A stretch of DNA of 64,000 nt from Myxococcales bacterium (GCA_020846875.1 JADLDB010000067.1:62001-126000); one strand, 5' to 3'; positions 32,293 through 40,507 are shown, numbered from the stretch's first letter. Numbers and translations: made by a program. Notes: generated by a model not told the origin, from the letters alone.

Positions 32293-33723
32293 TCAGGGCG
32301 GGGACTTCCGCCGGCGCAGCAGGAGGAGCAGCCCCAGCGCGGGAAACAGGCCAGGGCCGGCGCTGCACCCCGAAGCGGCCTGGCCGTCGATCGACGCCTT
32401 CCGCAGGAGGATGGGCGGCTTCGGCGGCTCGAGGCAGTAGCGCTGCGAGTCCAGGCCCACCACGCAGGTGAAGTCCTTCGGGCAGTCCGAGGCCGTCACG
32501 CAGGACACCTGGCAGCGGGTGACGCCCGCCAGGCTGCCGGTGCACACGCCCCGCTCGCCGCAGAACGTCCCGCCGGGAGTGCACGGCTCGCCCACGCCCG
32601 CCGGCGGGAGCTGGGCGAAGCGGCAGTACCCGGCGGGATCGCACTCGTACCCGGCGCTGCAGGCCGCCGAGGTGGAGCACGCCCGCGAGCAGTACGGCAC
32701 GGAGTGCTGGGGATCGAGCACGCAGCGGCGGCCGACGCACTGGGTGGCGCTGGTGCAGGGCCGCCCTTCGTCCACGCAGTCTGGATCGCGCAGGGGGCAG
32801 GAACGATCCGCGCACACCCCGTTTCCGCCGCAGTCCCCGCAGTCGGGATCGACGTTGAGCTCCGGGCAGGCCGCCGTGCACTGGCCGTCGGCTCCGCACA
32901 CGCAGTCCAGATCCACCTGCGGGCACCCCTGCACGCACCGGCCATCCCGGTTGCAGGTGGCCGCTTCCTTCTCCGCGAGCCACTGCTGCACGAAGGTTCG
33001 GTAGGCGTCGACCCGCGTGGCCGCGCCGTCGGTGCAGTCCTCGGTGCGGGTGAAGCTGTGCACGCCCACCACCCGCTCCACCCCGTCGGAGAAGGTCCGG
33101 AAGGTGGGGCCGCCCGAGTCGCCGTGGCAGATGCCTTTGTTCACCCCGTTGCCCACGAAGATCAGCGTCGGCGAGGCCTGGTTGATCAGCAGATCGACCG
33201 TGCGCTTCACCCCGCTGCCCGTGTCGTTGCCGATCGTCCCGTAGCCCACCGAGCGCACCGCCTGCCCGCTGGCCACCGACGCCTGGTTCCACGCCTTGGG
33301 CGTGACGTTGGGCGCCGACGCGAGCAGCGCCACGGCGATGTCCCCGCTCAGGGTGGCCGGGTTCCAGGTGGAGTGCATGCGCGTCTCCACCACCTGCCAG
33401 GTGTTCACCCCGGGGGCGATCTGCCCCTGGGTGGGCGCGTTGGTGGCGGCGATCTGCAGGGACGTGGCCCCGAGGATGCGGGGATCCACGCAGTGCGCCG
33501 CGGTGAGCAGCGTGCGCCGGTCGATGAGGGTGGCCGTGCACAACGAGCCCTGGCCGTTGTTCCCCTGGAGGATCAGCATGAAGACGTTGGGATCGCCGCT
33601 GGTGGCGGTGCCGCCGACGATCTCGTCACCCCGCTGGCCGGGCGAGGGCGCTTCCGCGGGGGCGTCTTCGATCGGCCCGCAGGCGGCGAGCCCCAGCAGC
33701 AGGGGAAGGACGAGGCGCTTCAT
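32293..33723 (-). CDS. trypsin-like serine protease with MYXO-CTERM-type tail (second of tandem pair)
   Basis: The 476-residue protein has a lipobox signal (LAACG, Cys15), a pro-segment, the activation site RGDEIVGG and a chymotrypsin-fold domain with His77 in TAAHC, Asp128 in SGDIAVALL and Ser203 in GDSGGP, so the triad is complete. From about residue 255 it becomes a Cys-rich stalk (repeats such as DGRCVQGCP, GNGVCADRSC, CTSATQC) and ends with SGCSAGPG, a hydrophobic stretch and RRRK, a MYXO-CTERM-type sorting tail. It should be secreted and anchored on the outer surface, for prey or matrix proteolysis. It lies 12 nt after its paralogue, with which it shares layout and probably the sigma-54 promoter. 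Confidence 0.9.
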   Translation of the reverse strand: MKRLVLPLLLGLAACGPIEDAPAEAPSPGQRGDEIVGGTATSGDPNVFMLILQGNNGQGSLCTATLIDRRTLLTAAHCVDPRILGATSLQIAATNAPTQGQIAPGVNTWQVVETRMHSTWNPATLSGDIAVALLASAPNVTPKAWNQASVASGQAVRSVGYGTIGNDTGSGVKRTVDLLINQASPTLIFVGNGVNKGICHGDSGGPTFRTFSDGVERVVGVHSFTRTEDCTDGAATRVDAYRTFVQQWLAEKEAATCNRDGRCVQGCPQVDLDCVCGADGQCTAACPELNVDPDCGDCGGNGVCADRSCPLRDPDCVDEGRPCTSATQCVGRRCVLDPQHSVPYCSRACSTSAACSAGYECDPAGYCRFAQLPPAGVGEPCTPGGTFCGERGVCTGSLAGVTRCQVSCVTASDCPKDFTCVVGLDSQRYCLEPPKPPILLRKASIDGQAASGCSAGPGLFPALGLLLLLRRRKSPP

Positions 33724-33735
33724 GGAGCTGGTCCT

Positions 33736-35190
33736 TTAGCGGACAGTGCGGCGCCGGCGCAAAGTGGGGAGGGCGAGGGCGAGGATCCACAGCGACGGCA
33801 ATCCTGCGCCCACCGCGCTGCAGCTTGTCGCCGCTGGGCCGGAGAGGCTGGCGGCCGCGGGGAGCACCGTGGGCGCGAACTTCAGCTGCCCCGGGCGGCA
33901 GTAGCGGCGTGAGTCCCCGCCCGCCTCGCACACCGAGCCCGAAGGACAGTCGTTGGTCACCACGCAGGCCGTGACGCAGCGGGTGAGCGCCGCGGCCGGC
34001 CCGGTGCAGATCGAGTCCACGCAGAAGTCCCCCGACGGGCTGCAGAAGTCGAACAGGTGCCGCTCGGGCTTGAGGGGGAAGCCGCAGATCCCCGCGCTGC
34101 AGACCATGGTGGACGGACAGTCCGCCGGCCCCGCGCATGGCTTCGAGCAATACGTCTGCGGGTGCTGGCTGTCGCTCACGCACAGCCGCTCGCGGCACGA
34201 CTGGGCCACCGTGCAGGCGCCGCCCTCGGCCACGCAGTCCGGATCCGCCACCGGGCAGGCCGCCTGGGCGCACACGCCGTTCCGGGCGCAGTCCCGGGGG
34301 CAGTCGGGATCCTTCGTCAGGTCCGCGCAGTCGGCGCTGCACCGCCCGTCGGCCACGCAGGCGCAGTCCTGATCCACCGGCGCGCACCCCGGCAGGCAGG
34401 CGCCGTCGGTGGCGCAGGTGGGCTGCTCCCACTGGGCCATCGTCGTCTTGATCCACTGCGCCGCCACGTCCACCCGACCGTCGAAGCCTTCGATGACGCA
34501 GTTCTGGTCGCCGTAGCTCACCACCCCCACCACCTTCTCGCTGGCCTCGCCGGGCAGCAGCATGAAGGCCGGTCCGCCGGAGTCGCCCGAGCAGGTCTGC
34601 TTGCCCTGCGCGCCGGACTCGATGGTGTAGGTCAGCACCTCGCGCACCCCGTAGGTGACCTCCCGCTTCACGCCCCCGCCCACCCCGCTGGCGTCGGTGA
34701 TCCCGAAGCCCACGTGGCGGATCGACCGGCCCACGTCGGTGCTGGTCAGCGCCCGCTCGTTGATGGGAATGGGCGTCACCCCCGTCACCGGCTGCGCCAG
34801 GCGGAGGATCCCGAAGTCCCACGAGCCGCCCCGGTAACTCGGGTGCGCTACCTGCTGCGTCACCTCCGCCGCGCGGGACAGGGACTGGATGCTGGAGCCG
34901 AAGCCCACCACGTAGAAGTCGCCCGGCCCGTAGGCCTCGATGCAGTGCGCCGCCGTCAACACCGTCTTCGGGGCGATCAACGTGCCGGTGCAGTACTCCT
35001 GCAGCCCGCCGTAGTTCACCGCCAGCACCACCACCGCCGGATCGCCCGAGGCCAGCGTGCCGCCGACGATCGCGTCTCCCCGCGCGCTCGACGCCTCGCC
35101 TGACACGTCGCTCACGTCCACCGAGGGGCCGCACGACAAGGCGAACACGGCGCCGGCCAACACCGTGACGATCCCCTGGCTCTTGCGCAT
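33736..35190 (-). CDS. trypsin-like serine protease with MYXO-CTERM-type tail (first of tandem pair)
   Basis: The 484-residue protein parallels its downstream paralogue: lipobox signal (ALSCG, Cys20), activation site RGDAIVGG, chymotrypsin fold with His82 in TAAHC, Asp125 in SWDFGILRL and Ser204 in SGDSGGP, then a Cys-rich stalk (about 270-445) and a tail TSCSAVG, hydrophobic helix, RRRR. The start at 35190 is fixed by AGGAG 5 nt upstream and the signal peptide; the open frame extends further 5' without protein features. A good sigma-54 promoter lies about 55 nt upstream, so expression of both proteases is likely tied to starvation or developmental activators. Having both a lipobox and a C-terminal sorting tail is odd. 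Confidence 0.9.
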   Translation of the reverse strand: MRKSQGIVTVLAGAVFALSCGPSVDVSDVSGEASSARGDAIVGGTLASGDPAVVVLAVNYGGLQEYCTGTLIAPKTVLTAAHCIEAYGPGDFYVVGFGSSIQSLSRAAEVTQQVAHPSYRGGSWDFGILRLAQPVTGVTPIPINERALTSTDVGRSIRHVGFGITDASGVGGGVKREVTYGVREVLTYTIESGAQGKQTCSGDSGGPAFMLLPGEASEKVVGVVSYGDQNCVIEGFDGRVDVAAQWIKTTMAQWEQPTCATDGACLPGCAPVDQDCACVADGRCSADCADLTKDPDCPRDCARNGVCAQAACPVADPDCVAEGGACTVAQSCRERLCVSDSQHPQTYCSKPCAGPADCPSTMVCSAGICGFPLKPERHLFDFCSPSGDFCVDSICTGPAAALTRCVTACVVTNDCPSGSVCEAGGDSRRYCRPGQLKFAPTVLPAAASLSGPAATSCSAVGAGLPSLWILALALPTLRRRRTVR

Positions 35191-35243
35191 CTGAGCTCCT
35201 CTGCAACCCTGCGAAACAGCAGAATTTTGCCCGCGCCCCGGTA

Positions 35244-35258
35244 GCAAGGTGTGTGCCC
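35244..35258 (-). promoter_or_regulatory. sigma-54 (RpoN) promoter for the protease pair
   Basis: On the minus strand the sequence reads GGGCACACACCTTGC followed by T. It matches TGGCACN5TTGC at every position but the first, with the GG (-24) and GC (-12) doublets at the correct distance. The predicted start site is near 35233, leaving a leader of about 43 nt with a strong ribosome site. Confidence 0.65.
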
Positions 35259-35446
35259 GATGGATCCCAAGAAGGATTCCGGCCCACTGGCGTGGCCGAC
35301 GGGCGCGGGTGCTCTGACCCCCTCGCCCCGATCCGGCCGGGAATCGGACACTTCGAGACCGGCTCCGCGTCAAAGGGCCTCACGTCGGGCGCTGGCCGAC
35401 AAAAGTCGTTTCGCGGGCAGAAGGCCACCGGTTACCCTCCGGCCCC

Positions 35447-36742
35447 GTGGGGACCGTGTTGAAGGGGGCGACGCTCGTCGAGCTCGAGCCCGCGAACGTC
35501 GAGGTCGCCGATCTTCGGATCTCCGGAGGGCGGATTCTGGGCCGCGGTCCTGCCGCCGCTCCGGAGGCGTCCGACGAGATCATCGATCTCTCCGGCCGCC
35601 TCGTCTTCCCCGGCTTCGTCAGCGCCCACCACCACCTCGCGGCGACGCTCTTGCGCGGCGCACCCCGCGCGGGCGCCGGCTTCGGTGGCGAGCGCGCGAC
35701 CCGCCTGGCTTTTCGCGAGGTGCTGAGCCTCGACGACGCTGAAGCGGCAGCGGCCGCGGGAGGGCTGGAAGGGCTGCTCGCCGGTACCACCACCGTCTTC
35801 GACACCCACGTGGCGACCCGCGAGGTGGAAGGCGCGCTGTCGCGCGTGGCGCACGGGCTGTCGGGCGTGGGCCTGCGGGCGGTGCTGGCCCAGCGGGTGC
35901 TGGCGGGCGACGAGGTGGCCCTGCACGAGTGCCTGTCCTACGCGGCGAAGTCCCGCGGGCGCTTTCGGGGGGCGGTGGGCCTGGGCGACCTGGGGCAGAT
36001 GGCCGACGAGGCGCTCCGGGCGGTGCGCCAGGCGCTCGACGACGCGAAGGTGCTGGGGCTCATCACCGTGGCCGAGGACGCGGAGGAAGAGGCGCAGTGC
36101 CAAGAGCACTATGGCGCCGTCCCCAGCGATCGCCTGCTGGAAGCGGATCTGGTCGGGGAAGGCGTCGTCATCGCCCAGGGCGTTCACCTGTCCTGGCCGC
36201 AGTTGTCTTCCCTCATCGCCCGCGGGCCGTGGCTCGTGCACACCGCGCGCTCCAACATGGCCAGCCAGACGGGGCACGCCACGCCGTCGAAGTTTGGCGT
36301 CCGGGGCACCTTCGGCACCGACGTCATGCCGCTTGACGTGCTGTCCGAGGCCCAGGCCGCCACCCTGCGCGCCAGCGAGTCGGGTCAGCCCATCGACATT
36401 CTGCGCTTCCTGGCCAACGGCCACCGCCTCGCGACGAAGGCCTTCGGCTTGCCGGTGGGCCCCCTGCGGGAAGGCGCCGCCGCCGATCTCGTGGTGCTGG
36501 ACTACCAACCGCCCACGACCTTTGACGCCTCCACCCTGGCGGCCCACGCCCAATCCGGCCTCTCCTCCAGGTACGTGGAGTCGGTGATGGTGGACGGCCT
36601 GTGGCGCCTGTGGAAACGCAAGCCGCTCGCCGTGGATCCGGTGGAGGTGGCCCGCACCGCGCGGCACGCGGCCGAGGCGATGTGGAAGCGGCTGGCGGAG
36701 GCGGCGCCAGCGACAGTGGCGGCGGGGAAGGGCGACGGCTAG
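35447..36742 (+). CDS. SsnA-like amidohydrolase with substituted metal ligands
   Basis: The 431-residue protein aligns along its length with SsnA and the TrzA/AtzA amidohydrolases: IIDLSGRLVFPGFVSAHHH, HTARSNMASQTGHA, FGTDVMPLDVLSE, LREGAAADLVVLDY and VMVDG. Of the usual metal ligands, His61 and His63 and Asp292 are kept, but the His of the HxAED motif is Thr207 (LITVAED) and the His of the AHGxxL motif is Gln244 (IAQGVHL). The AHAPFT substrate loop is also absent. It may therefore be a non-canonical or inactive hydrolase. E. coli SsnA is linked to selenium genes by context; here the gene abuts a selenoprotein gene, ATG following TAG directly. It starts with GTG, with no clear ribosome site. 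Confidence 0.78.
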   Translation: MGTVLKGATLVELEPANVEVADLRISGGRILGRGPAAAPEASDEIIDLSGRLVFPGFVSAHHHLAATLLRGAPRAGAGFGGERATRLAFREVLSLDDAEAAAAAGGLEGLLAGTTTVFDTHVATREVEGALSRVAHGLSGVGLRAVLAQRVLAGDEVALHECLSYAAKSRGRFRGAVGLGDLGQMADEALRAVRQALDDAKVLGLITVAEDAEEEAQCQEHYGAVPSDRLLEADLVGEGVVIAQGVHLSWPQLSSLIARGPWLVHTARSNMASQTGHATPSKFGVRGTFGTDVMPLDVLSEAQAATLRASESGQPIDILRFLANGHRLATKAFGLPVGPLREGAAADLVVLDYQPPTTFDASTLAAHAQSGLSSRYVESVMVDGLWRLWKRKPLAVDPVEVARTARHAAEAMWKRLAEAAPATVAAGKGDG

Positions 36743-37288
36743 ATGGGACGGACGATGCTCTGCGGGGTGCTCATGGGATTGCTGTCAGCGATGCCGCAGG
36801 TGGGTGACGTGGCGCCCGACTTCACCGTGAAGGACCTTGACGGCGCCGAGCTTTCCCTCTCGAAGCTGGTGGAGAAGGGGCCGGTGGTGCTGGCCTTCTT
36901 CCCCAAGGCCTTCACCCCCGGTTGAACGCGCGAGCTCACGGCGTACCGGGATCGGTATGCGGACATCCAGAAGCACCAGGGCACGGTGATCGCGATCTCC
37001 ACCGATGATCGCGAGACGTCCGCCAAGTTCCGCGAGTCGCTCAAGGCGCCGTACCACTTCATCGCCGACGAGGACGGGAAGCTGGTCCGCCAGTTCGACG
37101 TGAAGACGCCCATCGTCAATTACGCCAAGCGCACCACCTTCGTCGTCGGGCCCGGGCGGAAGATCCTCGCCATCCAGGAAGGCGGCGACGCCATCGATCC
37201 GTCCGGCGCGGTGCAGGCGTGCAGCCTCAAGCCCCCCGAGGCGATGAAGTACGTCACCGGCGGTGACGGCGGCGCGCCGAAGAAGTGA
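36743..37288 (+). CDS. selenocysteine-containing peroxiredoxin (UGA at codon 61 read as Sec)
   Basis: An in-frame TGA at 36923-36925 interrupts a gene that otherwise reads straight through to 37288, giving 181 residues. The TGA falls in FTPG-U-T at exactly the peroxidatic Cys position of the peroxiredoxin motif FTPGCT, within a normal thioredoxin fold ([24 protein letters not shown] before it; [25 protein letters not shown] after it). A bacterial SECIS hairpin follows at 36941-36960. The enzyme reduces hydroperoxides through selenocysteine; Cys160 may be the resolving residue. The first 16 residues resemble a signal peptide, so it may act in the periplasm. It begins immediately after the SsnA-like gene and is co-transcribed. 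Ordinary gene callers would report a 60-residue protein. Confidence 0.92.
36941..36960 (+). promoter_or_regulatory. bacterial SECIS element
   Basis: GCGTACCG (36941-36948) pairs with CGGTATGC (36953-36960) in an 8-bp stem with one G-U pair; the apical loop is GGAU. The loop begins 24 nt after the UGA, inside the 16-37 nt window known for SelB-dependent elements, and has G at its first two positions as required. It is translated as part of the peroxiredoxin. Confidence 0.85.
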
Positions 37289-37422
37289 ACCTCCTTCCAA
37301 CTCCTGCGAAGGAGCGCGCGGTGACGGCGCTTGACGACGGCTGGCGTCAGCGTGTTTGTTGCGCCGCCTTTTCGTTACTCACCGCGCGGGCCGGTCCGCG
37401 CCAACCTCAGGGAGACGTCTTC

Positions 37423-38526
37423 ATGAAGGTGCAGGCCCTCGTTCTCGGAGCCGCGCTCGGCTTCCTCCTCGCTACCGTGCCGTCCTGCGGCGGCAGTACC
37501 ACCTGCAGCTCCACTAACTGCGGCGGCTGCTGTGACTCCGCCGGCGCCTGCGTGCCCAAGTCGGCCAGCAACAGCAACACGGCCTGCGGAACCCAGGGCA
37601 ACACATGTGTCGACTGCACCAAGACGGGGCAGACCTGTAACCCCAACAGCTTCGCCTGCGAAGGCGGCACCGGCGGCGGTACCGGCGGCGGTACCGGCGG
37701 CGGCGCGACGGGCGGTGGCACGGGCGGCGGCGCGACGGGCGGTGGCACGGGCGGCGGCACGGGCGGCGGCACGGGCGGCGGCACAGGAGGCGGTGGCACG
37801 GGCGGCGGCGGCACGGGCGGCGGCGGCACGGGCGGCGGCGCGGGCGGGGGCGGCGGCTCGATGACGTGCAACTACCAGACGCAGGACTGCGCCATGGGCA
37901 CCTGCGTGGTGGCCAACAATATGGGCACCGCCTTCGCGTGCATCCCCGGCCAGTGCAACATGGCCCGCCAGGACTGCGACGGCGGCGCCTGCGCCCTGGG
38001 CAACGGCCCGTCAGGCATCGTCACTGCCTGCATCGCCAACGGCACCCGTCAGATGGGTGAGACCTGCGGCGGGGCCAATGGCTCCTGCGTCGCCGGCACC
38101 CTCTGCGGCGGCCCCCAGGGTGGCCCGAACACCTGCATCAAGCTGTGCTTCGGCAACCCCACCGACTGCCCCAGCGGCTACTCCTGCAGCAGCGGGGTGC
38201 AGGTGTCCTCGACCGTCTTCCTCCTCACCTGCGCGCCCGCGTGCGACCTGCTGCTGCAGAACTGCCCCAACATGCTGGCGTGCTACCCGTCCAGCACGGG
38301 GAACACCTGCTTCACGGCGGGCGCGGGCGGCGCGGGCGCAGCGTGCACCGGTGCCGACAACTGTCAGAAGGGCTTCGGCTGCTTCTCCATGGGAGGCCCG
38401 AGCGCCTGCCGCGCGTTCTGCAACCTCGACGGCGGCTCGCCGGGCTGCACCGCCGTGCCGGCGGACGGCGGCATGAATGCCTGCCTCCCCACGCAGGATC
38501 CGGGCGTCGGCGCCTGCCTCGAGTGA
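37423..38526 (+). CDS. Cys-rich lipoprotein with a Thr-Gly3 repeat linker
   Basis: I do not recognise a catalytic domain. The 367-residue protein has a signal peptide ending near PSCGG (Cys22). A first Cys-rich module (about 22-80; NCGGCCDSAGACVP, GNTCVDC) is followed by about 65 residues built almost only from TGGG and ATGGG units, then a second Cys-rich module (about 148-367) with pairs such as TQDCAMGTC, RQDCDGGACA, CVAGTLCGG and NCQKGFGC. This layout is common in myxobacterial surface lipoproteins of unknown function, where the Gly linker separates two disulfide-rich heads. The ATG at 37423 follows GGGAG. A strong terminator lies just after the gene. A TTGACG -35-like box is present about 80 nt upstream without a clear -10. 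Confidence 0.7.
   Translation: MKVQALVLGAALGFLLATVPSCGGSTTCSSTNCGGCCDSAGACVPKSASNSNTACGTQGNTCVDCTKTGQTCNPNSFACEGGTGGGTGGGTGGGATGGGTGGGATGGGTGGGTGGGTGGGTGGGGTGGGGTGGGGTGGGAGGGGGSMTCNYQTQDCAMGTCVVANNMGTAFACIPGQCNMARQDCDGGACALGNGPSGIVTACIANGTRQMGETCGGANGSCVAGTLCGGPQGGPNTCIKLCFGNPTDCPSGYSCSSGVQVSSTVFLLTCAPACDLLLQNCPNMLACYPSSTGNTCFTAGAGGAGAACTGADNCQKGFGCFSMGGPSACRAFCNLDGGSPGCTAVPADGGMNACLPTQDPGVGACLE
37664..37860 (+). repeat. in-frame Gly/Thr-coding tandem repeat
   Basis: About 197 bp of near-perfect 12- to 15-nt units (GGCGGCACGGGC with variants) inside the lipoprotein gene. The unit is a multiple of three, so slippage would change linker length without breaking the frame. Confidence 0.8.
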
Positions 38527-38554
38527 GCTGAAGGCCAGTCGCATTCGGTCAGCG

Positions 38555-38590
38555 GCCCCGTCTCCGGCACTTCCGGGGGCGGGGCTTTCT
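38555..38590 (+). terminator. rho-independent terminator
   Basis: A 13-bp stem, GCCCCGTCTCCGG paired with CCGGGGGCGGGGC (two G-U pairs), with a CACTT loop, followed by TTTCT. It lies 28 nt after the lipoprotein stop. Confidence 0.8.
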
Positions 38591-38915
38591 GCTGGTGCTC
38601 CGTCCCCAAGGTGGCCAGATGACCGCAGCAGCCCAAAGGGAGGTGAGCCGCGCGTGGCTCCGGCGCGTCGCCCGACCCGCAACGCCCCTCGTCTCCCCGG
38701 CCCCGTGACCAGGGCGCGTGGGCTTCGGACTCCCCCCGAAGGGTCCACCGCCCTGCCGCACGGCGACCCTGCTCCCCCAATCTGGTGTCAGCCCGCGCCC
38801 GCAGCCCGAGGTCAATCACCGCTGGAGGGCCCCGGGCCGGCGCAGGTGAGGCCGAAACGGGAGGGGCCTGGCCGCAGCGCCGAGGCCCAGAGTCCGGGCG
38901 GGGGGCGGACAGCGC
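38591..38915. other. intergenic region without a supported gene
   Basis: This 325-nt stretch lies between a terminator and the end of the convergent MYXO-CTERM gene. The open frames crossing it have only biased low-complexity translations and no ribosome sites. I see no RNA gene or regulatory site. Confidence 0.6.
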
Positions 38916-39815
38916 TCAGCGACGCCGGCGGCGCAGCGCCCAGAGCAACGCCAACGGTACGAGGAGGCCCGGTGCCGACGTGCAGCCACCCTGATCCGCG
39001 CCCCCCTTGTACCGGTAGGCTCCCCAGAAGCCGATCGTCTTGATGGGCGTCACCGCCTCGGCTCCCGACGGCTCGCCCAGGTTTCCCGCGAGATCCTTCG
39101 CCCGCAGGCGAATGTCGTAGGTGTTGCCGTTGGTGAGGTTGGACACCTTGATCGCCCCCGCGGTCGCCAGCACCTCGCCGCTGGCCACGAAGTCCGCCGC
39201 GCCTGGCGCCTTCACCTCGGCGATCACCACCTCTGCGTCCGAGGTCACCGTGAAGCTCACCCGCGCCGACTCGTCCAGCGCCACCACCTCGGTGATGTCC
39301 GGCGCGGCCGGCGCCAGCGTGTCGTAGACGATCTTCAAGGCGCTCGCCTGCAGCTTCCCCTGGCCGCTGAATCCGCAGCTCGTCGAGGAGTACTCCATCG
39401 CCCCGCACACCTTGTGCGTCTTCGCCAGGCCCACCGTCCCGCAGGGCGTCGTCGTTCCTTCCTTGAAGCCCGGCAGCTCGCTGATCGCCACGTCGAACGT
39501 GCCCTCGCGCGCGGTGCTGACCGTGATCGCCGGGATGTCGTCGTAGCGCACGTCGTTGGTGCCCGGGGTCTCTGCACACTCGGCTTCCGTGCTCCACAGC
39601 TTGAGCGGCGTGCACAGCAGGCCCACGCTGTAGTTGTACTTCCACCGCACTCGCAGCTGCAGGCTGCAGTCGCCCGCCCCGATGGTGTACGTGTTGGAAA
39701 AGCTGTTCCCCTCGCCCAGCTCCAGCGCCGACGTAGACGTCGTCTGCCCCAACGCAGGCAGGGCCAGCACCACCCACCACATCAACAGCCGAGAACTTTG
39801 CGCTCCTCGAAGCAT
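38916..39815 (-). CDS. secreted protein with fibronectin/Ig-like domain and MYXO-CTERM-type tail
   Basis: The 299-residue protein has a signal peptide (LLMWWVVLALPALGQ). Residues about 30-165 form a Cys-containing beta domain (SLQLRVRWKYNYSVGLLC, GTFDVAISELPGF, HKVCGAMEYSSTSCGF). Residues about 170-265 look like a fibronectin type III or Ig-like domain (APAAPDITEVVALDESARVS, TNGNTYDIRLRAKDLAGN). The C-terminus is GGCTSAPG, a hydrophobic helix and RRRRR, a MYXO-CTERM sorting tail. It should be exported and anchored on the surface. No enzymatic motif is visible. The ATG at 39815 gives the best signal peptide; ATG 39782 is an alternative. Confidence 0.75.
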   Translation of the reverse strand: MLRGAQSSRLLMWWVVLALPALGQTTSTSALELGEGNSFSNTYTIGAGDCSLQLRVRWKYNYSVGLLCTPLKLWSTEAECAETPGTNDVRYDDIPAITVSTAREGTFDVAISELPGFKEGTTTPCGTVGLAKTHKVCGAMEYSSTSCGFSGQGKLQASALKIVYDTLAPAAPDITEVVALDESARVSFTVTSDAEVVIAEVKAPGAADFVASGEVLATAGAIKVSNLTNGNTYDIRLRAKDLAGNLGEPSGAEAVTPIKTIGFWGAYRYKGGADQGGCTSAPGLLVPLALLWALRRRRR

Positions 39816-39927
39816 GGGGCCAGCTGCCGAGCAAGCCATGCGCCAGCAAGAAAGGCGCACATCTGCCCGATTTTCCGTGGTTTCTCGGAGGCCTCGGCCG
39901 GTGCCCCCTGCCAAAATGTCAGGGTCC

Positions 39928-40482
39928 TTAGAGCACCTGCCGGCGCTTCAGGTCCTCCACCACCACCTGGGCGATGTCCTTCACCGTCTTTGGCAGGGTG
40001 GTGGGATCAAAGCTGCTGGTCAACCCGCTCCACACCAGCCGGTCGTCGGCCAGCGAGAAGATCTGCGTCTCCACCCGCAGCGCCGCGCCGGTGGCCGTCT
40101 GTGCCGTGTATTGCACCTTCGACGCCGTCGTGCCCGCCGCCTCCTGTGGCTTCGCCGTCTCTTCGTAGCCGACCACCGACATCACCACGAGCGCATCGTA
40201 GCCCTCGCTCTTGAGCCGCTCCGCCACCTTGCCGCCGTCCGCCAGCTCCTCCGCGGGGATCAGCTTGTAGGACTGCGTCGCGGCCGGAACGAGCTCGGCC
40301 ATGGCGTTCTCCACCGCTTGCCGGTTGGCCGGATCCTTCGTCACCGCGATCACCGAGATCTTCTTGAACTTCGTCCCAGGCGTGACGTCCGGGTTGAACC
40401 AACTGGCGGTCAGCTTCAGCGGCGCGGCGCACCCGGACAGCGCGAGAGCGACGGTGGCGACGGCGAGGCGAGTCGAGATCAT
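39928..40482 (-). CDS. lipoprotein, paralogue of the upstream gene (DUF4136-like)
   Basis: The 184-residue lipoprotein (lipobox ALSGC at 14-18) begins its mature part with PLKLTASWFNPD, followed by KKISVIAVTKDPANRQAVEN and LIPAEEL, and later GYDALVVMSVVGYEE and DDRLVWSGLT. The order of these blocks parallels the lipoprotein encoded 25 nt upstream (TTKIVSTWKDPEA, VCAVVISGSPTLRRTAEDEL, KYVVVMKVEG, DGKLVWIGT). They resemble the DUF4136 group of periplasmic lipoproteins, whose function is unknown. The two genes form an operon that looks like an old tandem duplication. Confidence 0.72.
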   Translation of the reverse strand: MISTRLAVATVALALSGCAAPLKLTASWFNPDVTPGTKFKKISVIAVTKDPANRQAVENAMAELVPAATQSYKLIPAEELADGGKVAERLKSEGYDALVVMSVVGYEETAKPQEAAGTTASKVQYTAQTATGAALRVETQIFSLADDRLVWSGLTSSFDPTTLPKTVKDIAQVVVEDLKRRQVL

Positions 40483-40507
40483 GGGTGGCTTTCAATGATG
40501 AAGGGTG

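Noticed and set aside
39831-39845. Sigma-54-like element TGGCGC-N5-TTGC on the minus strand before the MYXO-CTERM gene at 38.9-39.8 kb
   Set aside because: The predicted start site would fall within about 5 nt of the best start codon, leaving no ribosome site, and one core base differs. Not safe to call.
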